Position numbers and translations under genes: made by a program
DNA from: Gammaproteobacteria bacterium RIFCSPHIGHO2_02_FULL_42_43
Lineage (GTDB): Bacteria > Pseudomonadota > Gammaproteobacteria > Coxiellales > Coxiellaceae
DNA length: 64,000 nt
Reading direction: 5' to 3'
NCBI GenBank assembly: GCA_001801425.1
Contig: MGXR01000017.1
Coordinates: 248,001-312,000, forward strand
The notes under the pieces: generated by a model
Told to the model about the DNA's origin: nothing
Seen by the model: the letters and a program-made list of their open reading frames with translations, nothing else
Databases searched by the model: none
Shown here: positions 24,819 to 34,036 of the stretch, piece after piece
Layout: each line of letters begins with the position of its first letter
Numbering within the stretch: position 1 is the first letter of the stretch

Positions 24819-26081
24819 TTATCCTTTCATGCTATCAAAGAAATCATTATTTGTTTTGGTGAGTCGCAAGCGTTCAATTAAAAATTCACTTGCAGCCAAC
24901 TCATCCATCGGATGCAATATTTTGCGTAAAATCCAGAGTTTTTTCAGCTCGTCTGGTTTCACAATCAATTCTTCGCGACGTGTGCCAGAGCGATTAATAT
25001 TAATTGCTGGAAACACGCGTTTTTCCGCGATGCGACGATCCAAGTGAATTTCCATGTTGCCAGTGCCTTTGAATTCTTCGTAAATTACTTCGTCCATTTT
25101 TGAACCTGTATCAACCAATGCTGTGGCAATAATGGTGAGGCTGCCGCTTTCTTCTGTGTTACGCGCAGCACCAAAAAAACGTTTCGGGCGTTGCAATGCA
25201 TTTGCATCTACACCACCAGTCAATACTTTTCCGGACGCAGGAATAACTGTGTTATATGCGCGACCCAGGCGCGTGATCGAATCCAATAAAATGATCACAT
25301 CTTTTTTATGTTCGACTAAACGCTTCGCGTGTTCGATCACCATGTCTGCAACTTGTACGTGACGTGTTGCGGGTTCGTCGAAAGTGCTTGCGATGACTTC
25401 GCCTTTTACTGAGCGCTCCATTTCAGTGACTTCTTCCGGGCGTTCGTCAATCAACAATACAATCAATACGCATTCGGGATGATTGTGCGCGATCGAGTTA
25501 GCGATGTTTTGCAGCATCATCGTTTTGCCGGCTTTCGGCGGAGAAACGATTAATCCACGTTGGCCCATTCCAATCGGCGACACCAAGTCGATGATGCGCG
25601 CAGTGATATCTTCTGTTGAACCGTTGCCAATTTCCATGATCAAGCGTCGATTCGGAAAAAGTGGTGTTAAATTTTCAAATAAAATCTTTTTGCGCACGTT
25701 TTCAGGTTTTTCGTAGTTCACATTTTCAATTTCGAGTAATGCAAAATAGCGTTCGCCTTGTTTGGGCGGGCGAATTTTTCCTGTGATAGTATCGCCAGTG
25801 CGCAATCCGAAGCGGCGAATTTGATTGGGAGAAACATATAAATCATCAGGGCCTGCCAAATACGAGCTATTTTCCGATCGCAAAAATCCAAAACCATCTT
25901 GCAAAATTTCTAAAACGCCATCGCCGTAAATATCTACGCCATTTTGCGTGTGCGTTTTTAAAATGGAAAAAATAATGTCTTGCTTGCGCATGCTGTTGAC
26001 GTTTTCGATACCGAGACTTTCAGCAAGTTCTGTGAGGGCGGTGGGGGTTTGATTTCTGAGATCAGTGAGATTCATTGACAT
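24819..26081 (-). CDS. rho: Transcription termination factor Rho
   Basis: 420 aa, normal length. N-terminal RNA-binding OB domain ([15 protein letters not shown]), Walker A in [17 protein letters not shown], Walker [14 protein letters not shown], and the arginine-finger/R-loop phrases [19 protein letters not shown] and [14 protein letters not shown]. Hexameric RNA helicase that ends transcription. It follows trxA in the same direction with a 139-bp leader, the usual trxA-rho order; rho leaders often carry autoregulatory termination. Confidence 0.98.
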   Translation of the reverse strand: MSMNLTDLRNQTPTALTELAESLGIENVNSMRKQDIIFSILKTHTQNGVDIYGDGVLEILQDGFGFLRSENSSYLAGPDDLYVSPNQIRRFGLRTGDTITGKIRPPKQGERYFALLEIENVNYEKPENVRKKILFENLTPLFPNRRLIMEIGNGSTEDITARIIDLVSPIGMGQRGLIVSPPKAGKTMMLQNIANSIAHNHPECVLIVLLIDERPEEVTEMERSVKGEVIASTFDEPATRHVQVADMVIEHAKRLVEHKKDVIILLDSITRLGRAYNTVIPASGKVLTGGVDANALQRPKRFFGAARNTEESGSLTIIATALVDTGSKMDEVIYEEFKGTGNMEIHLDRRIAEKRVFPAININRSGTRREELIVKPDELKKLWILRKILHPMDELAASEFLIERLRLTKTNNDFFDSMKG

Positions 26082-26220
26082 AGTGCAAAATACCTTTTGG
26101 TTGTTGAATGACGGATGGATAAATACGATAACGCTCTGAGCTAAGGTTGAATTTTATAAAGTTTTGGGGAAAATTAAGATTAACGATTTTATGTTACAGG
26201 AGCTTTTACTCATCGTCAAA

Positions 26221-26544
26221 CTATAATTTTTTTAAAAATTCAAGCAGTTGCGACTTTGATAACGCGCCGACATGGGTGCCAACCAGTTTTCCGCCGTGAA
26301 ATAGCAGCAACGATGGGATTCCGCGAACGCCATAGGTTGCTGGTGTTTCTTGGTTTTCATCCACATTCACTTTAGCAATTTGGATTTTGCCTTTGAGCTC
26401 GCTTGCTACTTCTTCCAAAATTGGCGCAACCGCGCGACAAGGGCCGCACCACGGCGCCCAAAAGTCCACGAGCGTTGGCAACGACGCATTTAATACATCT
26501 TTTTGAAAACTCGCATCGCTGGTATTTAAAATGAGATCGCTCAT
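26221..26544 (-). CDS. trxA: Thioredoxin
   Basis: 107 aa from ATG 26544, which has GAGGAA upstream (a longer start at 26556 would bury that site). DFWAPWCGPCRAVAPIL contains the redox CGPC; the cis-Pro is in GIPSLLLF and the buried Asp in VNVDENQ. Typical trxA upstream of rho. Cytoplasmic disulfide reductant. The divergent tdk starts 64 bases away. Confidence 0.97.
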   Translation of the reverse strand: MSDLILNTSDASFQKDVLNASLPTLVDFWAPWCGPCRAVAPILEEVASELKGKIQIAKVNVDENQETPATYGVRGIPSLLLFHGGKLVGTHVGALSKSQLLEFLKKL

Positions 26545-26608
26545 AGAATTCCTCATGTGCTAAAATTTCCGATCATCGTACAATAGTTTCTTAGAAAAGG
26601 ATACTCAC

Positions 26609-27187
26609 GTGGCTAAATTACATTTTTACTATTCCGCAATGAATGCGGGAAAAAGCACGACGTTGTTGCAGTCGAGTTATAACTACAACGAGCGCGGCAT
26701 GGACACCGTATTATTTACGCCCATCATCGACGATCGCTTTGGCGTTGGAAAAATTGCTTCGCGCATTGGATTGGAAAAAGAAGCCATTGCGATCGATAAA
26801 AATTTCGATATTTTTTCAGCGGTGAAAAAATATGTTGCTGATAATTCCAATATCAAATGCGTATTGATCGATGAAGCGCAATTTTTAACGAAAAAACAAG
26901 TGGAACAGTTAACACACATCACCGATTTTTTAAATCTGCCGGTGCTCGCGTATGGCATTCGCTCCGATTTTCAGGGCGAGCCTTTTGTGGGCTCGATTTA
27001 TTTGCTTGCGTGGGCAGACAATATTATTGAGCTTAAAACCATTTGTCACTGCGGTAAAAAAGCAATTATGAATGTGCGGGTGAATGAACAAGGTGAAGTG
27101 GTCACTGAAGGCGAGCAAATTGACATTGGCGGCAATGAAAAGTACGTCGCCACTTGCCGCAAGCATTTTCGGATGCGGAAAGTATAA
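26609..27187 (+). CDS. tdk: Thymidine kinase
   Basis: 192 aa. [13 protein letters not shown] is the P-loop, VLIDEAQFL the Walker B and catalytic Glu, and the zinc lasso has the CHCGKKA and CRKH Cys/His set. GTG 26609 has AAGGAT eight bases upstream. It phosphorylates thymidine in the salvage pathway. The gene is followed by repeats. Confidence 0.96.
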   Translation: MAKLHFYYSAMNAGKSTTLLQSSYNYNERGMDTVLFTPIIDDRFGVGKIASRIGLEKEAIAIDKNFDIFSAVKKYVADNSNIKCVLIDEAQFLTKKQVEQLTHITDFLNLPVLAYGIRSDFQGEPFVGSIYLLAWADNIIELKTICHCGKKAIMNVRVNEQGEVVTEGEQIDIGGNEKYVATCRKHFRMRKV

Positions 27188-27198
27188 AACACACAGAA

Positions 27199-27250
27199 GC
27201 ACGCGCGCAGCAAGTGCGTAATATCAGTGCGCCGAGAACGTCAGTGAGTG
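27199..27250. repeat. Family-C copy 3 and a decayed family-A copy downstream of tdk
   Basis: GCAC (27199-27202) and GTGC (27214-27217) with GC facing AA give a short family-C hairpin without an apical extension. GCCGAGAACGTCAGTGAG at about 27231-27248 resembles the AC/GT form of family A but has lost the outer stem. CGTAATATC near 27216 is mirrored by GATATTACG near 27309, so the whole stretch could also fold. Confidence 0.4.
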
Positions 27251-27323
27251 AACTTCTGCGCTTAAAAGAGCGCAACTCCTTGTTTTTCAGTTTCCTCGCT
27301 AACTTTCGGATATTACGGCTAAT

Positions 27324-27343
27324 TTTAATATTCAGATAAGATT
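27324..27343 (+). promoter_or_regulatory. PmrA-like tandem box before the 1956-aa gene
   Basis: TTTAATATT (27324-27332), CA, GATAAGATT (27335-27343): an 11-bp direct repeat with 8 of 9 and 6 of 9 matches to cTTAATatT. TATACT at 27364-27369 lies about 20 bases further, a suitable -10, with TATAAT at 27351 as an alternative. In Legionella and Coxiella PmrA drives many effector genes. Confidence 0.35.
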
Positions 27344-27403
27344 CCATGCGTATAATTATCTTCTATACTTGGTTGAAATAACCGAAGAATTAAGCAGGTT
27401 GCC

Positions 27404-30400
27404 ATGCCAGACACATCAACAAACATGAAAGCATTAAAAGGCGATGCGCTGAAGAGGGCGCAAGAGATCTATGCGCGGGAAATTTTGGTGGTTCGAGATA
27501 AGCCTGATTTTTATAAAGACGTAGAAAGAAGTCTGCAAGATGTATCCGTAGTCACGAAAGATACGGCCGGAAATGAGACTAAGAAATCTTTGAAGGAACT
27601 AGCAGAAGAAAATTCTAGTGATCCATATAATGACGAAACCTGGAGTAGCAAAGTTCTAGATGAAAAAAAAGAGTATATTACATCGCTTCTAAACAAGGTT
27701 GAAATAAACTGCAAAAAACTTGAGAAAATGCATACGCAAACAGCGGGATTTTTATTTTCTGATCGGTTGTTTTTTGCGATGGCGCCAGAGTTACACTTTC
27801 AACTCGGTGCAATCATGATAGACGGGGAAAGGCATGTCGAGCTTTCCACACTTGGCAATGGAGAAGTGCAATATCATGCGCGTGGAAAAATTTTTCTGCG
27901 TGATCAAGCCACTGAAGAAAAAATCTCGCTTGGAGAAGTGGACTATCAATTTGTTTCTGATGGCGACAGCGCGCGTCTCGATTACTTTAAATGCAGTGAT
28001 CCGGCTCTTTTTGAATTATTTTCAGAAAAAGATCAGTCATTGAGCGTTTATAATGATCCGGGCGATGAACGCAGACGCCCCGTTGTATTAAGCCCTGTTG
28101 CATTTCTTGCACAAAAGAAATTTTTGTCTGAATTAAGACAAAAAAGAGAACACGATCACGATGCGCAAAATTTTCCAGCTTTACCCAGACAGCTTGAGTT
28201 AAACAAAGATTTGTCGTTACGGGTTATTGATATTGCAAATGATCATCGCAACGTGATTGCGTCGCTTAATGTTGAAAACACTGAGACTTCTAAAAATGCA
28301 ACTGCATTTATCTTAGAATTTCTACATCGCTTAAACGTGATATCCGAAAGCAAGGATTCAATTGATGCTGAGATTGCTAAATCGTTTATCAAAAAATTAA
28401 AAATAGCTGAAAAAGATGGTGAAAAATTAATATTGATTGTGGAATGCGTTGAAAAATTTCCGCATTCACCAGTGACAGAAGCATTTCATCAAGCGTATTA
28501 CCATCTTTATAAAGAACAAGAAATATCGCTCACTGACGTTCGCGGCTCCCGGGATGGTAACGATACTCATCGGACGCAGATGCAAGCAACAGAGTTAGAA
28601 GGGACACAGACACGAGCAACAGAGTTAGAAGGGACACAGACACGAGCAACAGAGTTAGAAGGGACACAGACACGAGCGGTAGCGAGTGATGTAGAGCGGG
28701 AACAAGCCCAAGTTGCATTAAAATCACGATTAAATCAATTGGCAGTTGAATTTTATTTTACTTCAGCAACACCCGCTGTCAATCAATCGCAATTTATCTC
28801 GGCAGCAAATAAACCAGGTGACATTCAATTTCTCAGCAAAGCAATAGATACGTTCAATAGCGAGGTTCTATCTAAGCAAGCAGTACCTACGTCATTTAAT
28901 GGTGATGTTATTCGAGCTTCAGCAACAATGTTTGCGAACGGGGTGAGTTACCAAGATTTTTCTAGCAAGCCGCATGATCAGGAGATTTCACCCAGAACAT
29001 GGTTGCAAAATAATTTAAAAACTGACGTAACGACAACAGACGCGCTGATCATGGGTTTCAATCAACAATTGGTATCAGCGGATAATCTTTTTCTAGATCG
29101 TTTTACAGCTTCTTTCAACAGCGCGATTTCTGTAGCAATTCAGACAAAACCACGGCTCGCATTAGCACCTCACGTTCAGTGTACTCCACTCTCTGCCGAA
29201 TTCAGTCAGGTCGATGGGGTTCCAACACTGACTATCAACAACGAAATAAGCTATAGGAAGATTGGGCGCGATTCAAAAGACGATTTTTTTCGCATCAAAA
29301 CGACATATACCTATAAATTAGAAACGCGCAATGATGTGGCCAATTATTTTCTTTCTTCTGCGACCTGCGAAGATCCACTGATGTTAAGTTTGTTGACCGG
29401 TCAATGTGCCGGGGAGAAAGTTGCAGATAATATAACGGAAATTTTATTTCAATTAAGCAAAAATTTTGTATTGAGATCAACAAAAACCAATCAAGAAAAA
29501 TTCACCGCGTTAAAAACAGTTTATGACAGCTTAAAAGAACTCAATAGAAATTTAAAATTTGATTTGTCGGGAATGGACTTTTCTGAAGTTGCTTTTAGTG
29601 AAAAAGACGAGCACGGTTCGCTAAAAAACGATATCAGCATGGCTTCGTCTTTTCAGGGGGCGGTGCTTGGCGGTGTCAAGAATGTAAAATATTTATTGAC
29701 CGAAAATAACAATAAATCATTACTCCGCGACACCAACTTGTCTGACGTTTCTTTTGACTACTTAAAATTTAAAAACGCTGATATCAGCGGTGCTCAATTG
29801 AGCAGCGCGTGTTTTCGTGCAGGAACCACACCAAGGGACACCATCGGAAGCCTTAACGCAGACATACCAACCAACATGCAATCAAAAGAACCGGATTTCA
29901 AAGGCGTTCTATTTGATGCAAAAACACCGTTTACGTATGCAATGCGTGATTCAGATAATCAATCGATCGTAACGTTGAAAATCACACCTGAAAAATTATA
30001 TCGTTCATTCGAAAAAGAATATAAAAAATTATTGTCGACACAGGATTATTTGTCTCGCCTGCTGACCTCAAAAAAAACATCGATTGGTGAGCGTTTATTA
30101 CTGGCGATGCAATTTTCTGAAAGTGAGGGTGATGCGCACGCAACTGTCAAACGCGCTTTTCATCAAGCATATTACAACGAATGTTTGATTGCTGCGCGCA
30201 GCAAAGTAAATAATTTTGAAACCACTCGACAAGAAAAGCGTGAAATCGTCTTGCAATTGTTACAATTAGCTGAATTTCTTGACGTTCGAAAAGATTTTCA
30301 GGGCATGGATTTATTTAGCGTTGATTTAAGTGCACTTGATTTCACTGGCGCTCGCTTTGACCGCGCAAACTTAGAAGAAGTTAATTTTACTGGATCGATT

Positions 30401-33274
30401 TTAGTTGGTACAAGATTTTCTAAAGCCAAAATCACCAGTCATTCTCTTGCAGGATCTATCATCCATAAGACAAAATTTACAGACGCGTTGTTGAAAAAAG
30501 ATATTAGAACCGCGCGCGTCGGCGAGCAGAAACCAACCATCACTTTCGTAATCCAAGATCGCGATAATGCGGGCGTGACAGCAACACTCACCGTCAATAT
30601 CAAAGAATTTATCGGCAAAATTTATAACAATTTAGAAAAACTCAACACCGGATTTTTTAAATTTCATCATACGTTTTTGAAAGATCTAAATGAAAGGGAA
30701 GATTTGAATGATAGCGATAAATTAATTTTAATACTAGATCACGCATCGCAACGAAATGCATTAGGCCAAGAAAATTTAACAGCCAAGATTGTTCGAAAGA
30801 CGTTGGATGAGATGGCATCCCAGAACAATTTAATCGTTTCTGATAATACTGAAATTAACAAAGAAACATTGCCGGTATTGATTCGCTGGATGGAAGAGAA
30901 CAAATTTTCACCTAGCGATAACTTACTGAATAAAATGGTAACCAAAAGCGTTACAATAGAATTTCAGGGTAATCGACTTGAACAAATGGTAAGGGCGCGT
31001 GAATTGAATAAACAACTTACCCCAGCTGCCATTTTGGCTTCTATTTTTAAGAAGATGATTTCTGAAATAGATTCAAAACAGATGCGTATGCATATTTATT
31101 TGATTAAAGAATTTTATTTAACTGTTTTTAATTTATATCCTAAACACAATGAAATTGGAGCAGATGATCTGACGCCATTCTTTTGTGAAATTGTGCTTGA
31201 AGCGAACAATCAACTGAATGATGCAGAAAAAAAATTGTTGAATGATCATATCAATAATTATTATGGATCGCCAAACAAGAAAAGCCCTTTATTTGAAGCT
31301 GATAACGTTGCGCAAGTTTCATTTCTATCAACAGCCAATGTTGCTGCACACATGGATGATATTGTTAAAGCTTCTTTGGTGCCATCTAGCAAAGCAGTAG
31401 AAGATCGAGCTAATCAAGATAAGAAAAAAGCGACAGAGATAATTGCAAACATTGGCCGTGTTTCATGGAATCAATCACTGAATGAGGTGAACATCACTCG
31501 ATTTCTTCGGTACCGCGATAATCCGGGATCGGAATTGAAACATGAACTTCGTCTGAGTCAAGATGTGAATGCGCAAACCGTGATGTTTTTTCAAGGCATT
31601 TTACAAGATACAGAAGGTGACTTGGTAGGTGACAGATTAAAAAAATTTGATGCTGAGATTATGAAACAACGCGCATACTTTCAGAAATCCGTCCCAGGCA
31701 CTAAACCCGCACTGAAGAAAGAGAGGGGTTCTCCTCAGCAGAAAGCACCATTTCCGGATGAAACTCAAGAGCTATCCACCGCGCAACTTAAGGTGGTTTT
31801 GGATTATGTTATTAAAGATCGTAATTCAAAAATTGACAAACCTAAAATGCAGTTGGTATATGGCGGTATTGTGAGTGCGACTTATAATAAGCGCCAGAAC
31901 GCATATGTATTCAACGAGCCACCTGCGAACAACGCAATAGCTGCACTACCTTCTTTGGAAATTGCAGAAGATCAAACTGCTTTGGTTTCATTTTCTAGGA
32001 AATTGCAAGAGTTAAAACAACGCACAGAAAAAACCCGTATGGATTTTGTGCTGCATGACGGGGGTAGAAATCATTTTACCTTTTTAGGGGTTTTGTTTGA
32101 TCCGAAAGAAAATTCAATATTGGTAATACATTTCGATTCAAAATTCTTAAATGAAACTGAGCAGAATGCATCCAATCTTTATAAGGCAATGAAAACACTT
32201 ATTGAAAGTCAAATAAAAAAAGTGTTTTCACAGGGCAACAACCATAAATATCATTATGATAGTACAGATCAACAGCCAAAAACTGCTTGTATTTGTGGTG
32301 ATTGTGTTATGCAAGCATTGGCGAGATTTTATGGGGATTCTTCTGATTTGAAAGTGAAAGCACTTCTCGATGCCAATGTAAAAAACAAAGGGGAAATGCG
32401 CAACGCTATGTCAGCGCTTTATTCTGCAGCTGCGCCTGTGGTTGTTGCTACTGAACCTGTGGTACCCGCCATCGAACCTGCGCCCACACCCATACCCATA
32501 CCCATACCTGCGGTTATTGCCGAACCATCTACCCCTGTTTCTCCTTCCGCTCCCACTAACATTGCCACCGTAACGCAAAGTAATATTCCAGTGTCAATAC
32601 CGGCAATACCAGCAACGTTAGATTCAACGAAGATATTTATCGATCGTTTTAAAACTTGCTTTGAAACTGGTGTGAAAGCAATCACTCAAATCGAATTTCC
32701 CAATAAAAAACCGGGTGACAACGATGCAGTGAAATTGAATTTTGCATTTCAAAGTTTGGTTGTTGATGATGCTGCAAAAAAATTCACTGTGCGTTTTAAT
32801 GTGACTGATCCAAAAACCAACGCATCAGAAGAAGTGATGCTCGTCGCAACAGTAGCGGATGAAAACAAAATCACCTGGGATCTAACGACGAAGAAAAATA
32901 ATTCATTGGTGCCAGAAGATGACACGAATCGATATTATGTGTTGGCGCATGTTTCAAAAATAGTGCGCGAAAAATTATATCCAACCAATGATGATACTTT
33001 GAATCCAAGAAAGATCGCGCCTGATCAGATTGAAGTAAGCGCTATTGATGCAGATGGTAACACGCTGAATGATAATGTTCAGCACAGCATGATTGCTGCG
33101 CATTTGCAGGCGAAGTATGTAGATGTGAAATGTGGTTCCGATACTTATACAGCAAATAATTTGGAGCGATTGTTGTTGCAGCTTCGACCTTCGCAAAGCG
33201 GGATGTTTTCTTCGCCGACCAATAATCCCTTGCCCAATTCCTCAACTATTGACTACCAGCAAAAGAAATCTTAA
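27404..33274 (+). CDS. Giant pentapeptide-like protein with a putative CE-clan cysteine protease domain, effector candidate
   Basis: 1956 aa, no signal peptide. Residues about 390-430 hold four 10-residue repeats (TRATELEGTQ type). Pentapeptide-like beta-helix blocks lie at about 720-805 (LSGMDFSEVAF; TNLSDVSFDYLKF) and 964-1030 (LSALDFTGARFDRANLEEV). A helical phrase ending FHQAYY occurs twice. About 1535-1650 resembles Ulp1/YopJ-clan proteases: His1557 in RNHFTFLGV, Asp1578 in IHFDSK, Gln1623-Gln1624 in DQQPK and Cys1631-Gly1632 within ACICGDC. A Pro-rich linker (1680-1725) leads to a last beta-rich module shared with the 960-aa protein. Such proteases in intracellular bacteria remove ubiquitin or SUMO or acetylate host proteins. 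Start ATG 27404 has AAGCAGG upstream. Protease assignment is from motif order, not search. Confidence 0.6.
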   Translation: MPDTSTNMKALKGDALKRAQEIYAREILVVRDKPDFYKDVERSLQDVSVVTKDTAGNETKKSLKELAEENSSDPYNDETWSSKVLDEKKEYITSLLNKVEINCKKLEKMHTQTAGFLFSDRLFFAMAPELHFQLGAIMIDGERHVELSTLGNGEVQYHARGKIFLRDQATEEKISLGEVDYQFVSDGDSARLDYFKCSDPALFELFSEKDQSLSVYNDPGDERRRPVVLSPVAFLAQKKFLSELRQKREHDHDAQNFPALPRQLELNKDLSLRVIDIANDHRNVIASLNVENTETSKNATAFILEFLHRLNVISESKDSIDAEIAKSFIKKLKIAEKDGEKLILIVECVEKFPHSPVTEAFHQAYYHLYKEQEISLTDVRGSRDGNDTHRTQMQATELEGTQTRATELEGTQTRATELEGTQTRAVASDVEREQAQVALKSRLNQLAVEFYFTSATPAVNQSQFISAANKPGDIQFLSKAIDTFNSEVLSKQAVPTSFNGDVIRASATMFANGVSYQDFSSKPHDQEISPRTWLQNNLKTDVTTTDALIMGFNQQLVSADNLFLDRFTASFNSAISVAIQTKPRLALAPHVQCTPLSAEFSQVDGVPTLTINNEISYRKIGRDSKDDFFRIKTTYTYKLETRNDVANYFLSSATCEDPLMLSLLTGQCAGEKVADNITEILFQLSKNFVLRSTKTNQEKFTALKTVYDSLKELNRNLKFDLSGMDFSEVAFSEKDEHGSLKNDISMASSFQGAVLGGVKNVKYLLTENNNKSLLRDTNLSDVSFDYLKFKNADISGAQLSSACFRAGTTPRDTIGSLNADIPTNMQSKEPDFKGVLFDAKTPFTYAMRDSDNQSIVTLKITPEKLYRSFEKEYKKLLSTQDYLSRLLTSKKTSIGERLLLAMQFSESEGDAHATVKRAFHQAYYNECLIAARSKVNNFETTRQEKREIVLQLLQLAEFLDVRKDFQGMDLFSVDLSALDFTGARFDRANLEEVNFTGSILVGTRFSKAKITSHSLAGSIIHKTKFTDALLKKDIRTARVGEQKPTITFVIQDRDNAGVTATLTVNIKEFIGKIYNNLEKLNTGFFKFHHTFLKDLNEREDLNDSDKLILILDHASQRNALGQENLTAKIVRKTLDEMASQNNLIVSDNTEINKETLPVLIRWMEENKFSPSDNLLNKMVTKSVTIEFQGNRLEQMVRARELNKQLTPAAILASIFKKMISEIDSKQMRMHIYLIKEFYLTVFNLYPKHNEIGADDLTPFFCEIVLEANNQLNDAEKKLLNDHINNYYGSPNKKSPLFEADNVAQVSFLSTANVAAHMDDIVKASLVPSSKAVEDRANQDKKKATEIIANIGRVSWNQSLNEVNITRFLRYRDNPGSELKHELRLSQDVNAQTVMFFQGILQDTEGDLVGDRLKKFDAEIMKQRAYFQKSVPGTKPALKKERGSPQQKAPFPDETQELSTAQLKVVLDYVIKDRNSKIDKPKMQLVYGGIVSATYNKRQNAYVFNEPPANNAIAALPSLEIAEDQTALVSFSRKLQELKQRTEKTRMDFVLHDGGRNHFTFLGVLFDPKENSILVIHFDSKFLNETEQNASNLYKAMKTLIESQIKKVFSQGNNHKYHYDSTDQQPKTACICGDCVMQALARFYGDSSDLKVKALLDANVKNKGEMRNAMSALYSAAAPVVVATEPVVPAIEPAPTPIPIPIPAVIAEPSTPVSPSAPTNIATVTQSNIPVSIPAIPATLDSTKIFIDRFKTCFETGVKAITQIEFPNKKPGDNDAVKLNFAFQSLVVDDAAKKFTVRFNVTDPKTNASEEVMLVATVADENKITWDLTTKKNNSLVPEDDTNRYYVLAHVSKIVREKLYPTNDDTLNPRKIAPDQIEVSAIDADGNTLNDNVQHSMIAAHLQAKYVDVKCGSDTYTANNLERLLLQLRPSQSGMFSSPTNNPLPNSSTIDYQQKKS
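28526..28549 (-). repeat. Family-A REP in frame inside the 1956-aa gene
   Basis: On the minus strand this reads GGAG, CCGC, GA, AC, GTCA, GT, GA, GCGA, differing from the csrA-side copy only in the last base of the outer stem. On the plus strand it encodes SLTDVRGS. It is the AC/GT version and lies about 20 bases before the 30-bp coding repeats. Confidence 0.75.
28571..28690 (+). repeat. 30-bp coding tandem repeats ending in a family-B palindrome
   Basis: Units start at 28571, 28601, 28631 and 28661; the first is diverged, the next two are identical. The last (28662-28689) matches the palindrome at 53361-53388 in 27 of 28 bases: GGACACAGA, then CAC, GA, GC, GGTA, GC, GA, GTG. The other units keep the GGACACAGACACGAGC half and then change. 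They encode GTQTRATELE repeats. Confidence 0.85.
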
Positions 33275-33294
33275 ATAATCGCTGCATGCCATTC

Positions 33295-33415
33295 CCGCTC
33301 GTTAACACTCGCGGCTCCGATCGTCACGGGGGATGTACCGCTCGTTAACACTCGCGGCTCCGATTATTTTGCATGGGGTTGGAGTCATGTCGGAGCCGCG
33401 AGTGTTAACGAGCGG
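33295..33415. repeat. Three family-A REPs on the 3' side of the RAYT gene
   Basis: Copies at 33295-33318 and 33338-33361 (minus) and 33392-33415 (plus), all the GT/AC version with loop GTTA. The second and third form a head-to-head pair separated by 30 bases that include GCATGGGGTTGGAGTCATG. This pair is repeated in inverted order at 34077-34154 on the other side of the gene. The cluster also separates the convergent 1956-aa gene and RAYT. Confidence 0.85.
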
Positions 33416-33426
33416 GAAAATACCAC

Positions 33427-33978
33427 TTAATAATCCCAGTTTTCGTGCTTTAACAATTCGCTATACCATGGCTGATGAAAACATGCCATTTTTTTGCCTT
33501 GTTCTTCGATAACATATTTCATTGCCGGAAATAAAAACTCACGAGACCAAATATAGCGAGTGCTGCCGTGACGCGACCAAAATTTTTTTATGGTATCTCC
33601 ATAAATTTTATTTAATCGTCGCGATGCGTACGCTTTTATTTTTGTCATCATGTGTTCCGCAAAATCTGCCGCTTCAATCACGATATGCACATGATTAGTT
33701 CGAACATGCGCAGCATATAACTCCCACTGACAAAAATCGCAAGTTTCAATTAATTGTTGCAACACTATTTTGCGATCGCTGCTTGTTAAAATGAATGGAT
33801 GATGTTTCAATTTTTTTTGCATGCTTTGAAGTAGTAATGGATGATGTTTTATTTTTGGTGTCAGAAATTGATTATTTTTCACGTGGACACTGGTTTTTTC
33901 GTTACCATGCAGCCAAGTGCCGTATGTGGTGAATGTGATGAAGTATGCAGCTGGTCGTTTGGCGGGATCTTTGTTCAT
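33427..33978 (-). CDS. REP-associated tyrosine transposase (RAYT, TnpA-REP; Y1/HUH family)
   Basis: 183 aa. FITFTTYGTWLHG near residue 14 is the opening of one RAYT group. His96-Val97-His98 in RTNHVHIVI is the HUH metal motif; Tyr155 in AMKYVIEEQG is the expected nucleophile; FWSRHGSTRYIWSRE is the family phrase before it. RAYTs cut single-stranded REP DNA beside a GTAG or GGAG tetranucleotide and are thought to spread REPs. Here the gene is flanked on both sides by GGAG-type REPs, which is the usual genetic arrangement. ATG 33978 has no strong ribosome site. All catalytic residues are present, so it may be active. Confidence 0.92.
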   Translation of the reverse strand: MNKDPAKRPAAYFITFTTYGTWLHGNEKTSVHVKNNQFLTPKIKHHPLLLQSMQKKLKHHPFILTSSDRKIVLQQLIETCDFCQWELYAAHVRTNHVHIVIEAADFAEHMMTKIKAYASRRLNKIYGDTIKKFWSRHGSTRYIWSREFLFPAMKYVIEEQGKKMACFHQPWYSELLKHENWDY

Positions 33979-34036
33979 GCACGTGAGAGTAGCAAAGCAG
34001 TAATTTTTTGAAATACCGTGTTTGCGTGAGAAAGCA

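Noticed and set aside
33427-33978. Ordinary IS200/IS605 insertion sequence
   Set aside because: No TnpB partner; the residues around the HUH and Tyr motifs and the flanking GGAG palindromes fit a RAYT, which is a single-copy domesticated type.
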